Origin: Armatimonadota bacterium
Lineage (GTDB): Bacteria > Armatimonadota > Armatimonadia > Armatimonadales > Armatimonadaceae
Reading direction: 5' to 3'
NCBI GenBank assembly: GCA_026392155.1
Contig: JAPLCP010000054.1
Location: forward strand, 1-64,000
Length of the DNA stretch: 64,000 nucleotides
The notes beneath the pieces are model-generated. The model was not told the DNA's origin. It worked only from the letters and a program-made list of their open reading frames with translations, and did no database searches. The stretch's first letter is position 1, and every line of letters starts with the position of its first letter. The position numbers and the translations under genes are program-made. Positions 51,459 through 59,600 of this stretch are shown here, piece after piece.

Positions 51459-52889
51459 ATGCAACGACGACAACTCGAAGAGCTGTTTCTAACCCGGCGC
51501 GAGCTTCTGGGACGCATGGGGGCGGGTTTTGCGGGGCTCGGACTGGCGGGGACACTGGCAAGCGCGGCGGAGGCTACCGAGGGCGACAATCCGATGCTGC
51601 CCCGAAAGCCTCACTTCCCGGCTAAGGCCAAGCGGGTGATCTTTCTGTTTATGAACGGTGGTCCCTCGCAGGTGGATACCTGGGACAACAAGCCCAAGCT
51701 CACCGAGTACCATGGTAAGGCACTGCCGCTGACGAACTACGGGACTGAGCGCAAGACCGGCGCTGGTCTGGGCTCCCCGTTTAAGTTCCAGAAGTACGGG
51801 CAGAGCGGCATCGAGGTCAGTGAGCTTTTCTCCAAGACGGCAGCCTTTGTGGACGACATGTGCGTCATCAACTCCATGCACGCCGATGTGCCCAACCACG
51901 AGCCGTCGCTGCTTTTAATGAACTGTGGGGATGCCCGCCAGATTCGCCCCTCGTTTGGCTCGTGGACGTGCTATGGCCTAGGAACCATGAACCAGAACCT
52001 GCCGGGCTACATCGCCATGTGCCCCGGCGGCTTTCCGATTCAGGAGACACAGAACTGGCAGGCGGGGTTTCTTCCTGGAGTGCTTGCCGGAACCTACATT
52101 GATCCCAGCAAGCGCGATGTTGAGCAGCTGGTGGAGCACATTCGGAGCCACTACGCCTCCAAAGAGCAGCAACGTGAGCAGCTTGATCTGATCCAGGCGC
52201 TCAATAAAAAGCACCAAGCGGCACACTCCAAAGATGCTCAGCTGGAGTCGCGAATCCAGAGCATGGAGCTGGCCTACCGCATGCAGAGCGAGGCGACCGA
52301 TGCCTTTGATATCAACCTAGAGAGCGAGAGCACCCGCGAGCGCTACGGCGAAGGGAACTTTGCGCGGGGCGTGCTCATGGCGCGGCGGCTGGCGGAGCGC
52401 GGCGTGCGCTTTATCCAGGTCTACTCGGGAGCCGGGCAGCCCTGGGACCTCCACGACGATCTGGCCGATGGCATGAAGCGGCTCTGTGGCGAGGCGGATA
52501 AGGCGATCTCCGCGCTACTCACCGATCTTAAGCAGAGCGGGATGCTCGAAGAAACTCTGGTGATCTGGGGCGGCGAGTTTGGGCGGACACCCGTGGTCGA
52601 GCTTCCAACACCCGGAGCCAACGCGGGCAAGATGAACGGGCGCGACCACAACCACTGGGGCTTTACGTACTGGATGGCAGGGGGAGGCGTGAAAAAAGGA
52701 ACGGTCTACGGAGCCACCGATGAGTTCTGTTTTAAAGCCGAGAAAGACCCCGTCCATGTCCACGACTTTCACGCCACCGTGCTGCACTTGCTGGGCTTTG
52801 ACCACACCAAGCTCACCTACCGCTACGCAGGTCGAGACTTCCGCCTTACGGATGTGGTGGGCAATGTGGTCAAAGAGCTGATTGCCTAG
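51459..52889 (+). CDS. DUF1501 protein with Tat-type signal
   Basis: A 476-residue protein of the sulfatase-like DUF1501 family. The N-terminus LTRRELLGRMGAGFAGLGLA is a twin-arginine signal. Core motifs: IFLFMNGGPSQVDTWDNKP, MNQNLPGYIAMCPGGFPIQE, VIWGGEFGRTPVVE and GRDHNHWGFTYWMAGGGV. The protein is expected outside the cytoplasm. In planctomycetes and relatives DUF1501 genes are usually coupled to DUF1549/DUF1553 cytochrome-like partners; none is here. Function unknown. Confidence 0.9.
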   Translation: MQRRQLEELFLTRRELLGRMGAGFAGLGLAGTLASAAEATEGDNPMLPRKPHFPAKAKRVIFLFMNGGPSQVDTWDNKPKLTEYHGKALPLTNYGTERKTGAGLGSPFKFQKYGQSGIEVSELFSKTAAFVDDMCVINSMHADVPNHEPSLLLMNCGDARQIRPSFGSWTCYGLGTMNQNLPGYIAMCPGGFPIQETQNWQAGFLPGVLAGTYIDPSKRDVEQLVEHIRSHYASKEQQREQLDLIQALNKKHQAAHSKDAQLESRIQSMELAYRMQSEATDAFDINLESESTRERYGEGNFARGVLMARRLAERGVRFIQVYSGAGQPWDLHDDLADGMKRLCGEADKAISALLTDLKQSGMLEETLVIWGGEFGRTPVVELPTPGANAGKMNGRDHNHWGFTYWMAGGGVKKGTVYGATDEFCFKAEKDPVHVHDFHATVLHLLGFDHTKLTYRYAGRDFRLTDVVGNVVKELIA

Positions 52890-52900
52890 CCCTAAGAGCC

Positions 52901-54001
52901 TTAAAGCGTCCCGCGCCGCTCCTGCTCGCGCTCAATGGCCTCGAAGAGGGCTTTGAAGTTGCCCTTGCCGAAGCTGCGGGAGCCGTGGCGCTCGATGATC
53001 TCAAAGAACACGGTGGGCCGGTCTTCAACGGGCGCGGTAAAGATCTGCAAGAGATAGCCTTCGTCGTCGCGGTCCACTAGGATGCCTAGCTCCGCGATCT
53101 CTTTGAAGTCCTCATCAATCTCACCCACGCGGGCCGGGAGGGCATCGTAGTAGGCTTGGGGGACGCGCAGGAAATTCACATCGTTGTTGCGTAGCTGGCG
53201 CACGGTCTGGAGGATATTCTTCGTGCCCATTGCGATGTGCTGGACGCCAGGGCCGTTGTAGAACTCCAGATACTCTTCGATCTGCGACTTTTTGCGCCCC
53301 TCCGCAGGCTCATTGAGCGGGAACTTGATACGCCCATTGCCGCCCTGCACCACCTTGCTCATCAGGGCCGTGTACTCTGTGGAGATGTCTTTCTCATCGA
53401 AGTGCACGAGCTGCGAGAAGCCTAGAATCTGCTCGTAGAAGCTTACCCACTCGTTCATCTTGCCCTCTTCGACATTGCCGACGATATGGTCAATGGCTTC
53501 CAAGCCGCAGCCGATGGCAGGTGTGTGGTAGCGATCGGGGTCGAGTGGCGCGTAGCCGGGCGCAAAGACGCCAGAGTAGCGGTCGTGGTTGACGAAGCTA
53601 TGGGTCGTGTCGCCGTAGGCCTTGATACTAGCAAACTCGACACTGCCGTACTGATCCGTAAGCGTGGTGGGCTCGATAACCCCCGTCGCACCGCGCTCTA
53701 GGGCAAGCTTGTAGGAGAGCGCCACGTCGTCCACTTCCAGAGCAATGTCCCGCACACCATCACCGTGGAGGCGCAGACGATCTGACTCAGGGTGCTCGGC
53801 ACGAAGGGGAGACTCTAGTACCAGCGTGATATTGCCTTGCCGCATCACATAGCCCGCCTCGGTCTGGTCGCCCGTTTCGAGCCCCTTGTAGGCCGCAATC
53901 TCAAAGCCAAAGGCATTACGATAGAAATAGGCCGACTGGCGTGCATTACCGACAAAAAAGCGGACATGGTGAACCCGTCGCAGGGGAATATCTTGAATCA
54001 T
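52901..54001 (-). CDS. hppD: 4-hydroxyphenylpyruvate dioxygenase
   Basis: A 366-residue two-domain VOC-fold enzyme. It has LRRVHHVRFFVGNARQ, the iron ligands in EAIDHIVGNV and VQHIAMGT, and the Glu ligand in the C-terminal segment TVFFEIIERHGSRSFGKGNF. It converts 4-hydroxyphenylpyruvate to homogentisate in tyrosine breakdown; the next enzymes of the pathway are not in this window. ATG 54001 follows a -10 TATGAT and a short leader with CGAGG. Confidence 0.95.
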   Translation of the reverse strand: MIQDIPLRRVHHVRFFVGNARQSAYFYRNAFGFEIAAYKGLETGDQTEAGYVMRQGNITLVLESPLRAEHPESDRLRLHGDGVRDIALEVDDVALSYKLALERGATGVIEPTTLTDQYGSVEFASIKAYGDTTHSFVNHDRYSGVFAPGYAPLDPDRYHTPAIGCGLEAIDHIVGNVEEGKMNEWVSFYEQILGFSQLVHFDEKDISTEYTALMSKVVQGGNGRIKFPLNEPAEGRKKSQIEEYLEFYNGPGVQHIAMGTKNILQTVRQLRNNDVNFLRVPQAYYDALPARVGEIDEDFKEIAELGILVDRDDEGYLLQIFTAPVEDRPTVFFEIIERHGSRSFGKGNFKALFEAIEREQERRGTL

Positions 54002-54019
54002 CTCGGAACCTCGTGTCTT

Positions 54020-54048
54020 ATCATACCCGGAATTGTTCAGACTGTCTG
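54020..54048 (-). promoter_or_regulatory. Promoter of hppD
   Basis: On the minus strand CAGACA (54048-54043), 17-base spacer, TATGAT (54025-54020), then an 18-base stretch to the ATG. Confidence 0.5.
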
Positions 54049-54075
54049 CATTTTATCGGTACTTTAAGAGCAGGG

Positions 54076-54081
54076 TACAAT
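54076..54081 (+). promoter_or_regulatory. -10 box seven bases before the MFS gene
   Basis: TACAAT, seven bases, ATG at 54089; no Shine-Dalgarno. Confidence 0.5.
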
Positions 54082-54088
54082 TAAAGCA

Positions 54089-55348
54089 ATGACCCGTAAG
54101 CCGCATCCGCCCGAATGGCTCTTTCTACTCGCCCTCTGCGCCGTTTCGGCCTTAGCCGAGCTGGGCTTTGTGATTGTCAATATCTCGGCGTTGCCTGTGT
54201 TTCTGAAGTTTGGGCTGCACCTGCCCAACCTACCGGGAATCGCTCTCGCTGCCTACTACCTAGTTGAGGCGCTGGCAAACTCCCCGATGGGGGCACTGGC
54301 GGATCGCCTGGGGCGACGGCGGCTGATGGTGATGGGAACCTGTCTTTCCATTGTCACCTGCCTTGCCACTTCCCAGATTCACGCTCCTGAGGGGCGACTT
54401 GTTGTCCTAGGAGTGACCGCACTTATCTTACTGCTACGCGCTTTCGATGGCATGGGAGCGGCGATGCTCTGGCCCAATGTCTACGCATCGGTGGCGGATC
54501 GGGTGGCACCGGAGCGTCGGGCACAGGCCAATACGCTCATTACCATTGCCTACATGGCGATGATCCCGCTAGGGCTGAAGCTCGGGGGCTGGCTTAACGA
54601 GAACTTTGGGCGAAACTTCACCGCGAGTGAGCCGGGACGCTATATTCCCTCGTTCCTCTTTGCGGCGGGCTGTTTTGCGGCGACCTCATTGCTTGCCTAC
54701 ATCGTCGCCCCTCGCCGCGATGCGCAGCGCACACCTGAAGAAGAAAGTGAAAATGCGCCTGTCAGCAAGAGTAGCCTGATGACGGCAATTCACCAGTACC
54801 CCTGGCTGCTCGCGCTGATCTTTCTCATCTTTATCGCCATTGGTCTGATTGCGCCGTATGTCAAGCCGTACTTCATGGAGCGCTTCGGGATCGCCGAGGA
54901 GACTTTTGGAAATCTCACGCTGGGGCCTGCGGTGCTGATCGGAGTTCTCTCTGCGCCGCTGGGAAAGCTGGTGGACAAGTGGGGCAAGCCCCAGGCCATC
55001 AAGCTGGGAACCGCACTGTGTGCTGGGGCGCTCTGGGGGCTGCTCTTTGCCACGCACCAGAACATGATCGTGGTCTTTGGCACGGTTCTCGGGATCGGCT
55101 TTGTGATGTCGTTTCCCGCCTACATGGCCTTTGTCTCGGAGATGGCTCCTGAGTCCGAGCGCGGTGGGATGATTGGTGCGGTGCGTATGGCCCAAGGTGT
55201 GGGGGCGATGCTGGGCTCCGTGCTTTCGTCGCCGCTCTACACCGCGGATTCCCAGCACCACACCATCTTCTACCTCGCCTCAGGCATTCTCACGCTGGGC
55301 TTCGTTCTCTCCCTCGTGGTCGTCAAAGCCCCGACGAAAACAAACTAG
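54089..55348 (+). CDS. MFS transporter
   Basis: A 419-residue carrier with 12 predicted spans. The loop 2-3 motif MGALADRLGRRRLMVMG is the MFS signature; a matching loop LGKLVDKWGKPQAIKLG occurs in the second half. Charged central loop PRRDAQRTPEEESEN. Substrate unknown; being divergent from hppD does not identify it. The last four bases overlap the end of the convergent gene. Confidence 0.88.
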   Translation: MTRKPHPPEWLFLLALCAVSALAELGFVIVNISALPVFLKFGLHLPNLPGIALAAYYLVEALANSPMGALADRLGRRRLMVMGTCLSIVTCLATSQIHAPEGRLVVLGVTALILLLRAFDGMGAAMLWPNVYASVADRVAPERRAQANTLITIAYMAMIPLGLKLGGWLNENFGRNFTASEPGRYIPSFLFAAGCFAATSLLAYIVAPRRDAQRTPEEESENAPVSKSSLMTAIHQYPWLLALIFLIFIAIGLIAPYVKPYFMERFGIAEETFGNLTLGPAVLIGVLSAPLGKLVDKWGKPQAIKLGTALCAGALWGLLFATHQNMIVVFGTVLGIGFVMSFPAYMAFVSEMAPESERGGMIGAVRMAQGVGAMLGSVLSSPLYTADSQHHTIFYLASGILTLGFVLSLVVVKAPTKTN

Positions 55349-56064
55349 CCCCGAAAAGGGCGTGTTTTGGGCAGGAGAAACGCCGCGCGTGCCGCCGCGC
55401 TGTCTTTGTCCGTGTGGGGGTAGAGGCCCTCGATGGCGTACTGAATCTGAATCCGCCGATCCGTGATGGTCTTGACTTGGGCCTGCGCCTCGGCGCGTTT
55501 TTGTGTGGCTGTCTGCTGCGCCCCGGCTTGCGCACTCTCGGCGTTCGTCCAGTCCGTGAGTGCCTGCTGTGCTTGGGCTAGAAATGCCGCGTCCAGACCC
55601 GGCAGGCTCTCCTCGGCTAGGTGCGAGAGAATCCCTGGTGCATACTGCGCCAGAGTCGCGCGGCTGTCGAGCAAGTTTGTCCCGATCCCGTACAGCGCCA
55701 GCTTGTGCTTGCTCTCCATGTCGCGGGCATACTTCTGGCTGGCAGCGGCTTGGATGCGCCGCAGAAACGCGATCAATGCCTTGTGCTTCTCGCCCTCGCT
55801 TTTGGTGCGTCCTTTATGGTCTTGGTCGGCATCAAAGGCGTCGTCCAGAGTTTGGTGGCAAGTGGCAATGTCCACCCGAAGGGTTGCCACAAACGCTGGG
55901 ATAATCTCCACACCTGTCAGCTTCGCCACAAAGGGCTCTCTTTGCGCGGCCTGGGCCACGGTGTCGGCTACCTGGAGTTCTTTCAGAGTGGCCGTACTCA
56001 GTGCACTACGTTTTGTCTTGGTCTGCTGTGTTGCCGCACCTGCTGAGGTCGTTTCCGTTTCCAT
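55345..56064 (-). CDS. Hypothetical protein next to the mini-LuxR gene
   Basis: A 239-residue, Ala/Gln/Lys-rich, mostly helical soluble protein without signal peptide, span or known motif (TLKELQVADTVAQAAQREPF; KHKALIAFLRRIQAAASQKY). ATG 56064 is behind AGGGAGAG. Coiled-coil or helical-bundle structure is likely, as in phage or conjugation structural proteins, but no family was recognised. It lies downstream of the mini-LuxR gene, separated by 66 bases holding three 21-bp repeats, and could be its regulated target. Confidence 0.65.
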   Translation of the reverse strand: METETTSAGAATQQTKTKRSALSTATLKELQVADTVAQAAQREPFVAKLTGVEIIPAFVATLRVDIATCHQTLDDAFDADQDHKGRTKSEGEKHKALIAFLRRIQAAASQKYARDMESKHKLALYGIGTNLLDSRATLAQYAPGILSHLAEESLPGLDAAFLAQAQQALTDWTNAESAQAGAQQTATQKRAEAQAQVKTITDRRIQIQYAIEGLYPHTDKDSAAARAAFLLPKTRPFRG

Positions 56065-56073
56065 TTTTATCTC

Positions 56074-56135
56074 TCCCTGATATGTTTGGTAAGCTCCCTG
56101 ATATGCCCGCTAAGTTCCCGGATACGCTTCTTAGT
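56074..56135. repeat. Three tandem 21-bp repeats
   Basis: Units at 56074-56094, 56095-56115 and 56116-56135 share TCCCTGATATG-type starts (third unit TCCCGGATACG) and TAAG/TTAG ends. A 21-bp period is two turns of the helix, as expected for a row of binding sites. They fill the space between the mini-LuxR stop and the ribosome site of the unknown gene. Confidence 0.75.
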
Positions 56136-56394
56136 TCACGGACTGTGGTGGCAGACAGACCCAGCCTGCTTTTAAGCTCATCAGAACCGCGCGGGTACGG
56201 TCACGGGTTCCCAGGCGCTGGTTAATGCGCGAGAGCTGGGTCTTGACGGTACACAGGCACACTCCAAAGTGTGCCGCAAGCTCTTGGTCACTGGTGATCT
56301 CTTTGTCTACCATGACTTGCAATATCTCACGCTGTCCCGATGTTAGCGGGCACTCTTCCCTCAACTCACTCTTTGCGACAACAATAGAAGGCAT
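56131..56394 (-). CDS. Mini LuxR-type helix-turn-helix protein
   Basis: An 87-residue protein from ATG 56394 (MPSIVVAKSELREE); ATG 56424 is the alternative. It is little more than a LuxR/GerE DNA-binding domain: CPLTSGQREILQVMVDKEIT, AAHFGVCLCTVKTQLSRINQ and RLGTRDRTRAVLMSLKAGWV. No receiver or ligand domain, as in GerE. It likely binds the adjacent 21-bp repeats. The last bases of the gene touch the third repeat. Confidence 0.8.
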   Translation of the reverse strand: MPSIVVAKSELREECPLTSGQREILQVMVDKEITSDQELAAHFGVCLCTVKTQLSRINQRLGTRDRTRAVLMSLKAGWVCLPPQSVN

Positions 56395-56458
56395 TGCTTC
56401 TCTCCTGAAAATAACAGTTAGCAATTATGCTTACGAGCGACAACGAATAGGTAAGCCA

Positions 56459-56486
56459 GAGCCTGGAGCCTGGAGCCTGGAGCCTA
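56459..56486. repeat. (GAGCCTG)4 heptanucleotide repeat
   Basis: Four head-to-tail heptamers, the last ending in A. They lie in the intergenic region about 65 bases upstream of the mini-LuxR start and 185 bases before the Rhs gene. The rest of 56425-56671 is AT-rich and holds several -10-like hexamers (TATACT at 56579-56584, TAGAAT at 56616-56621) without a convincing -35. Confidence 0.8.
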
Positions 56487-56671
56487 GAGTATTCTAGCGG
56501 AGTGGATTGTTAGCTGTCAAGACTCTAGGGAAAATAAAATTGTTAACCAAGATTAAGTTTCTGATTTCCCTGAAAATGTATACTTTTGGATGACGCGAAA
56601 TAATTCTGTACCCCGTAGAATAGGCCAATTGTTCCGGCATCAGTTTTGCCGTTTCTCTTGGAGGTGTTTTC

Positions 56672-59600
56672 GTGGAAGAAATGCAGTCTCGTGGCGCTCA
56701 AAAGCGCTCTTCTCGTCGTGAGTTTTTACAGAAAGCGGCTCTTGTGGGAGCAGGTCTTGCTGTTCCTGTATTTACAGCGGAAGAGGCACTGGCTCAGACG
56801 AAACCCTCACAACCCGTTGTCCCTTTGCACTATGGAAGCTCGCTCTGGGATGAAGTGGGGCGCTTGCGACAGCCTGTTTCCGAGAAACAAGTAACTGCCT
56901 GGCGTGATGAGCTGCGAAAACGCTCACTGCCCAAGGAGAGGACGGCACTCTTGCGGCTCTGGCTAGGGGAGTGGGAGCTTGATGCAGGACGTGCGCCTAT
57001 TAAGGCACGTGAGCACTTTGAAAAAGCTCTTAAGCTTGCCAAACCGGGTGAGACGCTACATGGTTGGGCACGCTACAACGCGGCAGTCGCTTGTTTCTTT
57101 GAAGGGAAGTATGCGGCAGCGGCAAAAGAGTTTCATACCCTCCTGCGTGACAAGAAAGAGCGGGGCTTCTCGCGGCAAGCAACGGCGCTTTGGGCACGTC
57201 ATGTCGGAGCCTGTGCAGCGGAGCACGCGGCGCTGGGGGATATGGGGATTCCCCGTCCTCGTGAGGTAGACCCTATCTGTGGGGCAGCGGCACTGGCCTT
57301 CTGTATGCGGCAGCTTCGGATGCCCATTACCAAAAAAGAGACACTGAGCAAAGTTGCCTACACCGGGCGTGGAAGCACGATGCAGGACTTGCTGGATGCC
57401 TGTCCCAAGTTGGGTCTATCTGGTCATGTGATCAAGGCGGATAGTGAAGCCCTGAAGCTCTTTAAAGGCAAGGTACCAATGGTGGCCTGGGTGGAGCGGG
57501 ATCACTTTGTGGCTTGCCTTCATGCCGACGAGGACGGAGTGCATTACTCCTGCTCAGACTGTGGGATGTGGCCGGGTGGGGTGAACGCAATTACCTGGAA
57601 GCAGTGGCAAGCAATGCGCCCTGGGGTTTATTTGGCGGTGGCAAAGCCGGGTAGTGAGGAAGACAAGCTTTTGTCACACCTGACCGCACCACGAAATAGC
57701 TCACTTGCTGTGCCTGGTGTGAAGGTTGCGATGGAAGCAGGCTCGGGGCAGGTGATCCAGAGCGCGATCCAGCTTTCTAGCCTCTACCGTAGCCTTGCTC
57801 CCCATGTGGTCGGATTTACGATGCTCATGGGAGTAGAGTGCGGCCTTTCTCCGATGGCGCTTCAGTGCCTGGTGGCACCTTGGGGGCCAGGCTGTCCTGA
57901 TATTGGAGGGCCTTGTGGGAACTGTGGGGAACCACTGGAGGGTGTTGAGGCGAATGCTGCCAATGGGCAGGTAGATGTTCCTGCACCGTCCCGGCTCGAT
58001 GTCCCGAATCCCAATGGGCCATCCGTGGACTTTGGGCCATCCTACAATAGCCTGCGTGGCCCGGATACGATGTACTGGAACAATGACTTCGGGCAGTCGT
58101 GGACGCATGACTACAAGATCTCGGTTTATGATGGGAGCGCGGTGCCTCCCGTTCCTGCCCCAACGGGACAAGTGCGTCAGGGCAACCCAACACCCAACCA
58201 GGTTCCGATTACGGGTGCGGTTGCTCCTGCGAACTCCAGCGTAACGTGGGAAGTCTACAAGGGCACTACTCTGGTCGCCGACTCGTCCCAGCCGCAGGGC
58301 TGGACTCTTCAGATGGGGTTCAGCTACGGAGGTGGTGGGGGATATGGAGGAGGCTACGGTGGTGGAGGGAGCAATAGCACGACAATGTCCGTGGCTGCCC
58401 CGGTAGATGCCCCGACAGGAAATGACTACTCGGCTCGCTATCATGGGGTGGTCTATCCCCAGGGAATCGCGACCAAGTCGGGGTCTTTTCAGGTGGTCTC
58501 ACATGGAATTAGCCCCTCGACGGCCCCCCGGTATCTGGTGATGCCCAATGGTGCACGGGTGGGCTTTTCAGCTTCCAGTGTGCCCAGTGCGACCAATCCC
58601 ACGGTTGGGTGTGCTGTTTCAACCGGCTTGCCCTATAAGATTGACCTTTGCTACGACCCGAACAACACGGGAGGGTACTACAAGATCACCCTGCCTGATG
58701 GGACAAGATGGACAACACAGGGAATTAGCCAGGTAGACACGATTTATGGCTACAGCGGCACCGCCTATGCCCTGCACTATGTTCTGGGAGCGATCACGGA
58801 CAAAGTGGGCAACTCGATCACGATGACCTATGCTCGCTTTAACAATGGGCTGGGAGTCAGTACACCGCCTGTGCTGACGAGTATCAAGGATGCCAGCACG
58901 AACACAGCACTTCTGACTCTTGGCCGCAATGGACAAGGGGAGATAATCAGCGCCTCAGATAACACAGGGCGCACGGTTCACTATGAAATCCAGACGTATC
59001 TTACTGGTGGGTATGTTCATCCTAGTGTGCGCGGCCTGACCAAAGTTTCTCAGGTTGTGCCAACAGGTACCCCTGCGGCTAGTGCTCCGATGCGATCCCA
59101 GTACGGTTACTCTCAGGTGCAGAACGGTATCTATGCCTATGGCGGCTACGAGACCACCCCGCAGCTTACATCAATTACCGTTCCGTCCCCGACAGGCACC
59201 GGTACGGCAACGGGCACCATTGAGTACGAAGATGGGACGTGCTATGTCAAGAAGCTGACGGGGGCTGATGGAGCCTCGGTGGAGTTTCAGCAAGTTAATG
59301 CCGATGGCACTCCTTGGGATCCTTATGGCAACTACCAAAGTGGAAGTTATGGGGGGGCTTCCCTCTTTACAAAAGTGATCACCAAGGCCAGCAATGGGGC
59401 TGTGATGACTTCGCAGACCATCGGGTTTGACTCCAACATGAACCAGACTGAGATAAAAACCGCCACGGGTAAAGTGCTCTCGACCTCGGTCTACGGTGAT
59501 CCCACTACCCCGTATCGCCCCACTGCGACGATAGATGGTATGGGGCGTACCTGGAGCATGACTTATGACGACATGGGCAATGTGCTTACTAGGACCACCC

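Noticed and set aside
54686-55261. 191-codon minus-strand frame inside the MFS gene
   Set aside because: Composition is that of an antisense shadow (Arg, Gln, His, Pro rich), and the plus-strand frame has clear MFS motifs.
57701-58444. 247-codon minus-strand frame inside the Rhs gene
   Set aside because: Arg/His/Pro-rich text without motifs, antisense to a well-supported gene.
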